Shown here one piece after another: positions 51,241-62,946 of a stretch of 64,000 nt of DNA. A model generated the notes under the pieces. That model worked only from the letters and a program-made list of their open reading frames with translations, searched no databases and was not told the DNA's origin. A program made the position numbers and the translations under genes. The DNA comes from Climacium dendroides (lineage: Eukaryota; Streptophyta; Bryopsida; Hypnales; Climaciaceae): positions 34,599,213 to 34,663,212 of the forward strand of contig OX467084.1 of the NCBI GenBank assembly GCA_950106755.1, read 5' to 3'. The first letter of the stretch is position 1, and every line of letters begins with the position of its first letter.

Positions 51241-51939
51241 TAACAATAATTATATTGAGGTCCAGACGTCTCCTCAGACAAAAGTGCATTGATTTTGAAC
51301 GCTTTATACCTCATACTTAAAAATCAAAACCCTAGAACCCGTGGACCAAAACATTTTTCTGATAGAAGACAGAGAATGTACCTGTCCTCGCTTGAATTGT
51401 GATTCGGCGAATCAACTAGCCACAGTGATGCTCCCTCCTTAGGAACTTAAAGCAAGCATGCTTCATTCATTCTAACTTATAACCTGAGTGAAACATGGTA
51501 AAAAACAATCAATCCACAAAGAAGAGGAGTGCAATTCATCATGGTCGCATTCCTAAAACTGGCGTGTTTAGAGCGTCAGAATGGTGACATTCAAGTGCAC
51601 AAAGCTTTAAAAACTAGGCCTGCTATAGATCAGAGGTTGCAGACGAGCGTCAAGAAAAAGTGGCCTGATTCTTAAAAAAAATTAGCCATATTAACGAATG
51701 TGCCAATAATTATCAATTACAGTCCAGACGTCTCCTCCCAATTCCACACAAATTGCAGCGCATGAAATACCAAATGCACTATGTTACTCCTCATAAGAAA
51801 CCCAAAACCCTAAAATCTGCAGAACGCGGCAAATGGCAAACCACATTTCCAAGCCAAGCGAGAGAGCGCACCTGGCCCGACCGCGCTTTCAATCATGATT
51901 CGAAGAATGCATGAAGCAGCCACGTACAGTGAATGCTCC
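51241..51939. repeat. Duplicated block in the CFAP157 upstream region
   Basis: 51,241-51,432 and 51,702-51,939 are degenerate copies in the same orientation. Shared landmarks in order are CAATAATTAT, GTCCAGACGTCTCCTC, CTCATA, CAAAACCCTA, ACATTT, a CACCTG/TACCTG site, TGATTCG..GAAT, AGCCAC and AGTGA.TGCTCC. On the minus strand the CACCTG/TACCTG sites read CAG|GTGCGC and CAG|GTACAT, so both could be splice donors of alternative 5'UTR exons. Confidence 0.55.
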
Positions 51940-52093
51940 TAGCGGGTGGATTCTTAAGTTATAGCAAGGAAAGGATCAAACAGGCACAATCGAGTGAGGG
52001 AGGGATGGATAGCGAGCGAGCGAAAAATGAATAAATTGATGCGGCTCTTGATCAAATTGGTCGAATTTGAGGAATCATTTGTGCAAAGGGGCC

Positions 52094-52550
52094 ATGCAGG
52101 GCGTGGGCGTGCGACCTTTCCCGGAGAGAATGGAGGCATGGCGACGGGAGGTGCGGGTGGCGATGGTGATGGACACTCCAGCGGAAAGGGTTTATGACCA
52201 AGCGGTGCAGCTACTTGTTGATGTGTCTTCGTGTCTTCGCAAAGGTAAAGCTTGAGCCGTGGTAAACGTCATGAAGGTCTTTTTGTCTGTTTACGGCCAT
52301 CGCCGTGTGCTCAGGTATGGAATACCATTTGGACGCTGGCTCTAATCCACAATGTTGGCGTCAACCTAAACCTAATGCCTACGCCACTATCACTGCAACC
52401 GTCCCTCCAACACTATATAAACCCATCCCCGCCACTCACGAAGCCGTTTCCAAAGTCTTTCACACTTCACATGCAAGTTCCTTCAGCTTTCATATTGAGT
52501 TGGAGTTTGTGGGGTTTACTTTGGATTTCACAGACATGTTTTTTCAGTGA
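52094..52550 (+). CDS. Possible two-exon gene, unknown protein
   Basis: Tentative model: exon 52094-52244 and exon 52315-52550, joined across a 70-bp GT-AG intron with a pyrimidine-rich 3' part, gives 128 codons plus stop. The first exon is GC-rich and protein-like (MEAWRREVRVAMVMDTPAE, then VYDQAVQLLVDVSSCLRK); the second reads GMEYHLDAGSNPQCW and ends FVGFTLDFTDMFFQ. An in-frame TGA lies at 52,049. I recognise no family. It diverges from the CFAP157-like gene across about 1.1 kb. A competing frame is the 82-codon ORF at 52471-52719. Confidence 0.3.
52414..52420 (+). promoter_or_regulatory. TATA-box-like sequence
   Basis: CTATATAAAC lies 52-57 bases before the ATG at 52471, which suits a transcription start near 52,445. 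If the two-exon model above is right, this sequence is coding instead, so only one of the two readings can hold. Confidence 0.3.
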
Positions 52551-52719
52551 ACTATGTTCAGCGATGGCAACTCGTGCAATGACAAGGAAAGAAGAACGAG
52601 GCAAGGAACGACAACGCAAAGGAAAACATCGCAAGCGGCTCCATGTTCTACGGAATGGGGCGAAGGTTGCCTTTACAAGATGGGAGGCGATACTTGATCC
52701 ATGGACTCAATATCCATGA
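52471..52719 (+). CDS. Possible small secreted basic peptide (82 aa)
   Basis: The frame opens with a hydrophobic, signal-like segment (MQVPSAFILSWSLWGLLWIS), then becomes strongly basic (TRKEERGKERQRKGKHRKR) and ends DPWTQYP. It is a single frame with a TATA-like sequence placed upstream. The end runs directly into the composite repeat at 52,715, so the stop may come from inserted DNA. No family is recognised; a chance ORF is quite possible. Confidence 0.22.
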   Translation: MQVPSAFILSWSLWGLLWISQTCFFSELCSAMATRAMTRKEERGKERQRKGKHRKRLHVLRNGAKVAFTRWEAILDPWTQYP

Positions 52720-53006
52720 ACCTCCCACCTAAGAGCTGAAATTGAATTTTGGGGATGCTAAGATTCTTGAAATAATTTTCAGTAAATTTGACTTGAAAGA
52801 TAAGTGGAATTCACATCTAACCCAAGTCGTTTCATATTTTTTGGAGCTCCGTGGAATTAGTTACGAAATTCTGAAGTTGAAATGGCATAGGGCTCTAAAA
52901 TCGCCCACCTCCTAAAATGTACACTGTTTGTACATTGCTGAAGGCTATGAAAAAGTAACATGTACATTTAGTGTACATTTTGAGGATGTGGATGGTTTTA
53001 GAGCCT
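52715..53006. repeat. Composite repeat, inverted copy with intact short element
   Basis: 52,715-52,888 is the reverse complement of the ACTTGGGTTAGATG unit. 52,889-53,006 is a 118-bp inverted repeat with arms of about 45 bp (AGGGCTCTAAAATCGCCCAC with GGATGTGGATGGTTTTAGAG; TGTACA motifs pair further in). The order and orientation of the two parts match 17.7-17.9 kb, which shows they travel together. Confidence 0.7.
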
Positions 53007-53306
53007 ATGCAAGCCTATGTGTTACCTTATAGAGCATTGGATTGGCTTGTAGAATTTTTTTCCTTCAACCTACTTAATTATATTTGCTAACATATGGATA
53101 ATAGAATGGACACCTCATGCAATTTTGCAATATTGTATTGTATGATGTTTATGAAATACATGTACACTCTTTTTTTTATTGATTTTGTATGCAAGTATGA
53201 TTTTTTGAATTATCCATTTCATGGATATTTGCACAAACTATGAAAGTATTGCATTTTCTTGTTATGCGACATTGTTCTTTGACATTTTCCATTTGTTGTT
53301 GATTAA

Positions 53307-54155
53307 CCCTTTGAAGATGAGATCCATTGCCAATTAGTCAACTATCATGTCTAAGCTAAATGTAGCCTATTAGATTGTGTTCAAATATCAATCCTTTATT
53401 TTTATTACTTGAAACTATGAATTGTACATTATTGTGAGAAGTTTCAATTTGTTTTGTGAAAAATTGTAATTGTTATTATTTTGTTTGAAAAAATTGAAAA
53501 TAGATGAGTAAAAATAGCAGAAACCATCCAAATTATTTGAACTCTTTTCAAGATGTACAAGTAGTAATGGAGATCAGTGTGAAAATTTTTCAATTGGTTA
53601 TTTTATTTTTTACACCCAAAGTAGCCACAACAAAGACTTTTAAGTTAAATTTGGCTATCATAAGGAGGTTATCCTTTTGTTAATTGATTTGATGTGTAAA
53701 ATTTTGATACTTTTTGCTAGTGGAAAAATTAATTTTCTATTTATTTTGTTATTTTCAAAAAAACTGATGGAAAAATTGAACTATTATAACTTTTTAAAGT
53801 TAAAGGTGGAAATAAAACTATATCATTTATAATATATATTAGAATAATCTAGAATTTTCACATATAATGAAGGTTAGAATGAAAATTTTAATTTTATATT
53901 ATGTGTTGAAAATTCATTTGAGAAAATGAAAATGAAAAACACAACATATTATTTGGATACTGATACTTGAAGCTTGCAATTGCAAAAATTCTTTCAATTT
54001 TTGAATTTTTTCAAAATTTTGAGATGAAATAGAAAGAGATCTTATCAAGTTTCATTTTTTAAATTCAAATCAAATACTAAAAATCGTTATATTGAAACTT
54101 ACATTCAAGGTTGACCAAGGTGCATCTACTTTCTCAATGCATGGACCTTTAGGGG
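53307..54155. mobile_element. TTAA-flanked element, 849 bp
   Basis: TTAA stands at 53303-53306 and 54156-54159. Ends are CCCTTTGAAG and, from the other side, CCCCTAAAGG. The interior is AT-rich with no coding frame. Interior similarity to the other copies is weak by eye. Confidence 0.45.
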
Positions 54156-54658
54156 TTAAGGATCATTCTAAATGCATGTGCTAATTGATGAGGATTTCAT
54201 ATTCATCTCCAAATTAGTATCTATCCTTGAAATATTGAAATTGGTTACAATAGAGAACATACTAAAATGTAGTTGTATAAAATGTAATTTGTTATTTCAA
54301 CAAATGTATTTATGCCCTACTTCAATTATCATTGCAAAATTAATGGTATCCCTTGTAACTTGCACATGTAATGTGTTTAGATTTGTCCAAAAACACTTTT
54401 GTGCACTAGTAGCTTCAAATTAGGCAAATAAGAGTTCCCCATAATGAAATTCAGCCATCATTCATTGATTGAAATGGAAGAATCCTATGCCAAGTGTGAG
54501 ACTTGTAGTTGTCGCTCGGGTCTCTAGATTTTTTTCACTTTTGCTTAGTGTTAGTAGAAATTATAGGTAAAAAGTCATAAAAAAAATTGTTTACACTGTA
54601 CTTGGTAGAAGTCCCTACTAATGTAGAGATTTATTCCCAAAAGTTTGGAATACCTTAA

Positions 54659-55597
54659 ACCCCTAAAATTCCTTGACTATGTTATCACTAAAAATGCTCC
54701 AAAACTACCATTTCTAGAAGTACCAAATTATAGAAAAAAAATATTTATGAACACAAGTAATTGTAGGGTCTTGTAGTATGCTAGTTTGAAAAGATGTAGA
54801 AAAAATTTCAGAAAATTTCACCATGCAAATCGCAAAATACTAGCATTTGAAGTGACAAAAATCCTTTGGGGGACACTTCAAAAAACTAGGCAGCTACACT
54901 TTGTAAGGTCACATTTGTATGAAAAAATGTCCAAAATAGTGGCTCTTCTTTGGATTCATTTTTCAAGGCAAGTTGGCTACATGCTTGAAAATTTTCAAAT
55001 CATTTGGAATTGTACAACATATAAGGAAAAAAATAGAAGCAGAAAGAAAAAAAATGATTCAAAATACTAAATTGTTAAGAATTTATTTATAAAATTGAAA
55101 AATGACATACCACTAGTTGTAATGCTGTAATAAATATTCTACTTGCATATAATGTTTCTATTTTTTCCCAAAATATGAAAAATTGAGTTAAATAAAGGAC
55201 TTCAAAGTTTATTTTAGAGTAGAGATTCCATAACTACCTATGAACTATCCACAAACTAAAACTCCTCATAACTTTCATCTCATTAATCAAAATGGAGTGA
55301 TTCAAAGATTTCAATGTAAATATATATCTAGAAAATCAATTTCAATTTTTTAAAAATTATTTAAAAAAAAATCTTTTTTGCTACCTGAGTTGCCTACTTA
55401 ACAATGAAAACTACATATTACACAATAATTTTTTAAGCATGTAATCCAAAAATTATGAAAATTGTTGAGCTTGAAAGCTACTCCTTAGTCACATGTTGTG
55501 TTAAATTTTCAAAGAAAAAAAAATTAAAATTCCATTTGTAGTAAGTTGCTTAAATTTGCTACAATGTTGCTAAAATAGTAGTTTGGGTGTTTAGGGG
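54659..55597. mobile_element. TTAA-flanked element, about 939 bp
   Basis: TTAA lies at 54655-54658 (one extra A before CCCC) and 55598-55601. Ends read CCCCTAAAATTCC and, inverted, CCCCTAAACACCC. The interior aligns in places with 14,639-15,550 (CTCCAAAACTACCATTTCTA; CATAACTTTCATCTCATTAATC). A 94-codon open frame at 54,786-55,070 lies inside and has no recognised product. Confidence 0.5.
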
Positions 55598-55601
55598 TTA
55601 A

Positions 55602-56381
55602 TATAGCTCTCTTGATTCCCTACATGGACCTAATGACATACAATAGTTTGTCATATGTAGAACCTACATGACAGTGTTAATTGAATTTTTTAAATAGTGA
55701 TTTTTCAACCTAATTCCAAACCTTTAATTAAAGATACAATACCATTCTAAATGTAATTTTTGAAATAATGCATTCATTATTTGATCCCTTCAAAGTGATT
55801 CAAAAAACAATTATTAATATTATGATGAGTTTTTTCTTATATACAAAAAAAAATTGTTCTTTGGTTGGCATTTCATAAAATTTAATTTTGCTAAAGAAAA
55901 TCAATACACAATTTTCACTTGAAAATTCTTTATTATATTGAAATACAAATCCTTAAGAAATTCACCATCAAACCATCAAACTAAAATATCTATAGAAATC
56001 CTTGAACTCAATTTTGTTTAAAATGTACTTATTAAGAGCTATAAATCTATCTCCCTCTAATTATGTGTGTGTCGTTTTTTCATATTTGAACTTTGTACAT
56101 ATTATCCAAAATATGTTGTAAATCTCTATATATTAAATCATTCAAAGTAAATTGAATCATTACAACAACTTTCAAATGTAAATATGAAAAAACACATCTA
56201 CCAATAATAAGCAATTCATCATCAAACATACATGCTAAAGATGATTGAATTCCATAAAGTATCAACCAATAAAATCAATTTTGTTCTATGAGTTTAGTTT
56301 TTTTAAATCACTACTAATAGAAAAGATAAATTCAATTATATTCCAAGCTATCGTGTGCTTCATAAATTAGTCCAAAATATT
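55602..56381. other. Non-coding stretch downstream of cytochrome c1
   Basis: AT-rich; part of it is the 3'UTR of the cytochrome c1 gene, which reads toward lower coordinates. Nothing else is recognised. Confidence 0.45.
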
Positions 56382-59300
56382 CTAATTCACAACATCCCAT
56401 ATGATCCTTCTTGATTTTAGTGGAGCCCATTTCCACCTCTTATAATATCCCGCTTGGAAGAGAGCAAGGCAAGCTCCAAAAATCCACTTTGCTCCAATCT
56501 ATTTGGCCAAGTCAAACAATCAAATTAGTTTGACAAAAATATTTATGATTAGGATAATATTATTAATGTACTCTTGAACATTCTTTTATATCTAAGTGCT
56601 TCAAATTGTAAAGTGGTCTTGAATTTTAAAAACAAAATTTAACGTACATAATATGTTCAACTACATATGTATGTATATTATATATGCTCAACTACCTTGC
56701 CTTAGAAGCATTCAATTGTGTAAATTTGGTAGAAATGACCTTAGCAACTTTCACATCAAATGACACTTTGGTACTTCCATTTTGTGTATTTTGCTCATAA
56801 AGTGAATTTTTGACATAGACCTTTTTGGATTTTTCTTCAAAAAAGTTGTTTATCTTTGATTTAAAAGTTGCAATTCAAGTATAAAGCTGATTATTTTGTC
56901 AAATTTTCATTTAGAGTTGAAACCACCCTTCAACTCCATATGATTTGTCAAATCAATTTACATAATCTAATTGGCTAACTTACACATACCTCCCAATTAC
57001 TATCTCCCCCTATATAAAATACTATAACTCTATCATGTTCCAAGTATGCTCAAAATCATATTTGAAGAGCTCAAATATTCCAAAAATTAATTTGTACTGA
57101 AAATTTAAATCCATCCAACCTTCAAATGTCTTTTACTTTTTTATAGTAAATTTTTGTATACAAATTTTAAAAATATCTCATAACTTCTATTATATCCATA
57201 GATCATAAAGTAAGTTAAAAATTGAACTAGTAATAAAACTATAGAAGTTGAAAAATTGGGATCATTACATAAATTTAGTCTTGAATAATGTGATAATACA
57301 CCAATGTATGTGGAAGAATCCAATAAAGCAATATAGATCAAATTAAAGGATAAAATTTGATAGTTTATTTGATCAAGCTAATCCTTAAACTATAGAATTT
57401 GAGAAATCAAGATTCATAACATTCTATTTCAAGGTCTAAAAAACTAGAACCTCAAATTTAGTATAGTTTCAAAGAAGGCAATACTATACCCAACTATCAA
57501 AGTCAACAAAAATTAATTTTAAAATAGATACTTGAGTTCTTCAAAAAAGTTAACATGGAAAAAACATAAAATTTGAGATAATATTCCTATTTTAAGCACT
57601 TTCTAATTTTGATTTCTCAACTTTAATTAAATATTTGACATGAAATGTCAATCCTAATTAATAAGTAGGGTCTAGTAGTACACCAATAATGAAGAGTTTA
57701 AAAAGAGCAAAAGCATAAAAGAGAGCAAGCTTACTAATTTACGTTCATCAGCCTCCGGTTCAGCAGCCCATGAGAGATAGGTTGTAACATCTTTGGCCAT
57801 CTGTACTTTCATGACAAATGAACAAATCATATGCAAGGTTTTAGGGTTTAGGGTTTAGAATTTTATTTATTTTTGATATAAAACTTCAAATTAACTCCAA
57901 TTTTTTCACAATGAACAATAAAATGCACCAAAATTGCTCCAACTTGTAAGAAAGTGTGATATAAGGTAAAAACACCCAAAATCATCAAAATAAGAGAAAA
58001 AAACATCTTTGTGACATTACCAATTGGATATCATGAATTTTCAAAAAATAAAGAATTGGATAAGACATGTAATTACTATGAATTTTCAAAGTAGAAGCTC
58101 TTTAGGCCTATGAAACAATCACATAGCTTGGTCATAAAACCAAAATCTAAATAAGCAACAATTCATCAATTGCAATTAAGTGAGGGAACTATTTAATGAT
58201 ACTTTAGGGGACACTTTCAATGGAAGTCTACTTGTCTGAAATAGAGACATGGATGATTTTGGATGTTTTCACCTTATCAATACTTATAGAAAGCAAGAGA
58301 CAATTTTAGGATGTACAATCTCATGTACAATTGATATTTATGGAGTGACAAAGTGACTACAATAGGGCAATGTATTGGGCTTTTTGGGTGTATGACTATC
58401 AAATAATGTGGTCATTTGGAGGTAGATTGTACTTTTTTGGATGTATAACCATAAAAAAGTGTGGCCATTTTGGAGGTTGACATATTGACACTCATTACAA
58501 AAAACAAGTATCCACAACAACTATAATACAAAAATAACTACAAAATGACTACTTTGTAGTCATTGTGGACAAGTTATTTATACCCTCATTTTTTGTAGTG
58601 ATTATAATCCTTTCAAGAATACATTGTGGGTCATTTCAAGTTAGCAAGATTATGATTAATATGCACACACTTTTGACATTTTTGATGTTTTTTTAGAGTA
58701 TATCACTTCAAATATTCATAACAATTTCATTGGCAAAATACCAATCTACTTCTTGGTACTTTCTTATTACTTTATATACTAGTTCTGGAGGAAAAAAAAT
58801 AGTTGCTTCAATCTTCAATTTTCAAAGAGATTAAAATTTACAAACCCTAAAGTAGGAGGTCCTTAAATTGACCGGGTTTTAAATGTGTCCCCTATCTAGA
58901 AGTGAGCGATATGCTCCTTGAAATATCTCTTACTATCATTGATGAGGTAGGTAGGCTTAAATGGGGAATAATTTATGGACCTCCTACTTTATACAAAGCC
59001 TCACAACATTTACATAGAACACTAAAGTAGTACAAAAGTTTGGTGTATTTTTAGCAACCTTAATACTTTGATTGTTACTTTATGAATGACAATTTGTAAT
59101 CATACATCATGAAATTGAAACTAGTGTACACACTAGTACAAATCCACCTAAAAAAATCACTAAAAACATCATTTTGCATTAACCCTCAAACGCTACAGTG
59201 GACGTTTTTTGTCCGATGGATGATAAGGATTTCTCTTGTGTAGGACAGAAATGCAACTATTCATCCTTGGAATTAGGGGTGGAAAGGGGAGATCTTCTAC

Positions 59301-62300
59301 AGTAGTTTGACTATTTTTGGTTATTTTAAACTAGATGATGTCACACGTTTCCAAAAAGGTTGATTTCCACAGTCACCAGCCCAGCGTTTAAGGGTTAAAT
59401 CACTACAAGGGGAAAGGGTGTTTTAAGTATAGTCCTAGTAGTATAGTTTTTTAAGTAACAACCTTTAAGTAAGGCTTTTAGTAAATTTTTATTGAAAAGA
59501 CAATCTTTTAAGTAAAATTTTACTAAAAACCTTTTTTAAAAGTCATTACTTAAAAGACAATACCACTAGGACTATACTTAAAACACCCCTTTCTCTTGTA
59601 GTGAATTTGCATTTTCTTTGAAAGCAGCTGTGTTAGTTTCAACCGAAATTTAACATAAAACCATGATTTCAATGGGGTTTTCAGCTTGGATTCGTACTAA
59701 TGAAGTGCAAATGTTGATGCAATTTTTCTCAATTAATTATGTAGGACTAGGCAATCCCTCTTGTTGGTGATTCTACCGATTGTAAGTGAAGAGCAAATTG
59801 GACTTAGGCTTACTTCTTCAACCATAACTGATTTTAGTTCCATTGGTAGCAGCAATAAATCTGCGTTTTTTTGAAAGCAAAAAATGATTTTCCAGCCCAC
59901 CTGAGATGTTGTTGCAGGAGTTCCATCATCAAATGTCACCCCACCATCATTTATAACCTGGGGCATTGCAATTGCGCCTCCCGGAAAATAGGGATTGTAG
60001 TATAAGCCTTGTCGAACCTACAATAATAGACCACAATTTCACAAACAATGTTTTTTTTATGCAAGATTTTTTTGTCATTTGGCTACATCCAAATGATGTT
60101 GGCTATTTTATGTATAGGAAATATGCATTTTGGAAGGTCAAAATAGCTAATTTATTATTTTATTTTAAAACTAATAGCTGAATTTTACCTAGGTATCACC
60201 ATGTATTGATATAGATATCACCAAGTATCACCCACGTATTGTATGTGAGTATTGAAGAAATAGTTGTCTACTTTTCTAAAATGATTTAAAAAAATCTAAT
60301 TTCAAAAGTGTTGATAGCATTATTTAAACAAATGGTGGCTTGAATGGTGGCTTTAAGAGTAGACAACCTTGCACCAAAAGATGTTGGTTACAACTATATA
60401 GTTGACCCACAAATTAATGTACTAAGGTGAAGCCGCCCAAAACCAATCAAATAAGAAATTGTGGACATGGTCCTAAAGTAATGCAAGGGGAAGCAAATAT
60501 TTTGTGAAGTGCAGAGATAGAAATGATGGGGATTGCCAATTATTTGGAAATTTTTTCGCTTGAACTAAAATTACTATGAATTTTGAAAGGTAAAAGTTGT
60601 TCTCAACCCATGTCCAATGTTTAGAGTCATCCAAATTGGATTATTCAAATACTACCTCCCGTTAATTACTTCCTACTTTCTTGCTCACTACTTTGGGACA
60701 TGTGTCATGACCCCTTACTAGTCCCAACCTTGAAAAGGAGGAAAAAAATAAACATTCCAAACTTTGGTTGGAAATTTGTTCCAATCTTGGTTGGAAATAA
60801 CTAGTTGGGTATGGGTCTCTAGTTGAGAATGGGTGGTCATAACAAAAAATAAGCACAAAATATGTTGTTAATAGTCTATGCAAAGCCTTACAAGGTAATG
60901 TGATTACATACATTGATCCCAGCCGGAGCCTCGCGATATCCAGTCAGTAGAGCAAAAACATAATTCGGTCCATTATGTCGTGCCTGTTGTTTGATCAAAT
61001 GAATGACAAAATAAATTAGAATAATTGATTTATTTAGTAGCAACAATCTAATAATTCTCTTTGATGGATGAACAAGGTGAGTGAGTCCATTGGGGACAAA
61101 GTATACTAATTAGAGGAATACATTTTTGAACTTGCACTTGTAGAAAATCTTTTTTTTGGCAATTGGTCACAAACAATTCAATTGTCAAAAACAATAGACT
61201 TTTTCAAAAACAAGTCATTTTCAACTAGTTATTCCGGACATCATCCCTAAATGGCTAATTTTTAAGTTGTCATGGACAAATTATGAGTGGTTATAGATGA
61301 GTTATTTTGAACAACAAAGTTGTAAAAGACCAAATTTCAACTAGTGTTGAATGTACACAACCATTTACAATTTTGTCTGCAATGGGCTTGATCCCATTTG
61401 TGTTTGCAATATTAAATTCATTCATCTTAGTTATTGTTTGCACTCTCCAATTCACCATAAGGTAAGGTAGAAGGTGGTAAAATGGATAGGATTCTAAAAT
61501 AGTTCATATGTCCTTATGGAGGTCATTGAAGGACATAAATGATCAAGTAGTATATGTAAACCGTTTGAGAACACTCTCTATTTTACCACCCTCTCCCTTA
61601 ACTACACCTCAAATCATCGAACCGGAAGTGTCTATGTAAGGTTTCATACCATTGCTAACTTATATTAAGTTATGTTGATAATTGAAAGTGGACTTCAAAT
61701 TTTTGTAGCTTATAGCTTCAAACACACTATAAATAAATCACAAAATTTTTAAGTGAAGATTATAGCTCTCATGATCTAACTCATGTTAATGGAGTTAACA
61801 TTTGAAGAATGAAACTTCATAAAATGGCTATAGTAATAAGGTCAAAATTAGATGTACTTATTGACATTTTTGATGTATTGTTATTTGCAAAATACAACTT
61901 ACTTGATTATCTTGATATACTTGAATTTATATTGAAAATTCTAACCTTACAAATAAGGCTCAAATCTGGAGGATAGGCTCCCCCATTGGCGGCTCGAGCA
62001 GCTTGTTCATTTGCATAAGGTGGTTGGAGATGGTCCGATGGCTTGCCCGGACGTTGAAACATCTCACCTTCATCATTTGGTCCATCTTTCAACTATGGTA
62101 AGTTCATTAGTACATTACAATAATATAACAATCCTTAATCCCTTAAGAACTAGGAGTGCAAAAAAACATGTTGCAAAAGTCACCTATTAGCGGCCATGTG
62201 GTCCTTTAGGATTAATTTGTGCATCCAACCCAAAGGGGTTGGTTTCATAGATTCTTGAAAGTAACATCTCCAATCAAATTCAACTATAGACCAACCTTTT

Positions 62301-62946
62301 GATACCATTTTTTTTTTGTCTCTATGAGATGCATATGTGAAGCTAATTTTTTAAATTTGAATGACAATTTATATGTGTAGGGTTTGTATTGGAGAATTTG
62401 AAACTAAATAAAATAAATCAGGACCTAAAATGTTGTTTGAAGATTGAATCTAAAGTCCAAAACTAATAGCAAAAAATGACATTTGTATTTAGTGAATAGT
62501 ATTCAATGTTCCATTTTGTCAATGATGGTTAATGAAAATTCTCATATAATATCATCTTTTAACACATTGAGCAAAAGAAAAAAAAAACTTGACATTTAAT
62601 ATTCACAAGGAAGGTTGGATATTCAATATGTTCAATGTCTTTGTTATTAAATTTGATTTCATTTTCAAAGTAAAAGTACCCTGGTATAACATAATGAAAT
62701 ATAGTGTATATAATTTGTGATGTCTCTTTATAAAGTTGAGCAAAATTGATGACACTACTTTCTTAGAGAAGTTTGTTGAAGCAAGTTTTTGTATCATCAC
62801 CTCAATTTCAGCTGCTAATGCTTTCACTTCAAGCTCAGTGTATGCCACTCCAATGAGGTCCCGGTATGCCACAAGTGACATGGCATGACATGCGGCACAA
62901 ACCTCTTTGTAAACTTGATGGCCTCTTCGGATCCTATCATCCATAG
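56382..62946 (-). CDS. CYC1: Cytochrome c1, mitochondrial (5' exons outside window)
   Basis: Six in-frame exons: 62946-62801, 62092-61946, 60983-60912, 60017-59901, 57800-57735 and 56498-56382 (stop). They encode about 220 residues from [12 protein letters not shown] to [11 protein letters not shown]. The haem-c site is CAACH in the first of these exons; the axial Met is in [31 protein letters not shown] and [16 protein letters not shown] are near-universal in the family. The last exon gives the C-terminal membrane anchor ([15 protein letters not shown]) and basic matrix tail. It is the haem subunit of complex III, passing electrons from the Rieske protein to cytochrome c in the intermembrane space. 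The presequence and the segment before IRRGHQ are missing; the first exon here starts with two bases of a split codon, so the upstream exon lies more than 1 kb away beyond 64,000. The 2.1-kb intron 57,801-59,900 carries three small transposons. Confidence 0.95.
57840..57858. repeat. Short interstitial plant-type telomere repeat
   Basis: Two TTTAGGG units and a partial third, just upstream (gene sense) of the 57,735-57,800 exon of cytochrome c1. Such telo-box sequences are common near plant genes; this short run could also be chance. Confidence 0.6.
58493..58600. mobile_element. CACTA-like MITE, diverged
   Basis: The ends are CATTACAAAAAA and TTTTTTGTAGTG, pairing with one mismatch, and ACAAGTATCCACAA pairs imperfectly with TTGTGGACAAGTT further in. 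The flanking triplets are ACT and ATT, so the target duplication is imperfect. A GACTACTTTGTAGTC palindrome lies in the middle. Confidence 0.5.
59183..59394. mobile_element. TTAA-flanked MITE, 212 bp
   Basis: TTAA is present on both sides (59179-59182 and 59395-59398). Termini are CCCTCAAACGCT and, inverted, CCCTTAAACGCT, followed by matching AGTGGA/TGTGGAA stretches. Higher GC than its surroundings. The combination fits a piggyBac-type non-autonomous element. Confidence 0.65.
59401..59602. mobile_element. CACTA-like MITE, well preserved
   Basis: The ends CACTACAAGGGGAAAGGGTG and CACCCCTTTCTCTTGTAGTG pair over about 45 bases, continuing through TTTTAAGTATAGTCCTAGT. AAT flanks both sides (59398-59400 and 59603-59605). 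The interior repeats TTAAGTAA motifs. It lies in the same cytochrome c1 intron. Confidence 0.85.
61066..61432. repeat. Degraded relative of the 34.6-kb inverted repeat
   Basis: CAATGGGCTTGATCCCATTT at 61,381 matches the right arm of 34,608-34,766, and GTCCATTGGGGACAAAG near 61,084 resembles its left arm. The interior is longer and diverged. Confidence 0.4.
61461..61602. repeat. Inverted-repeat element, 142 bp
   Basis: GGTAAGGTAGAAGGTGGTAAAATGG at the left pairs with the inverse of CTATTTTACCACCCTCTCCCTTAAC at the right, about 27 of 35 positions. Inside, ATGTCCTT and AAGGACAT also pair. It lies in a cytochrome c1 intron and has no coding capacity. Confidence 0.5.
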
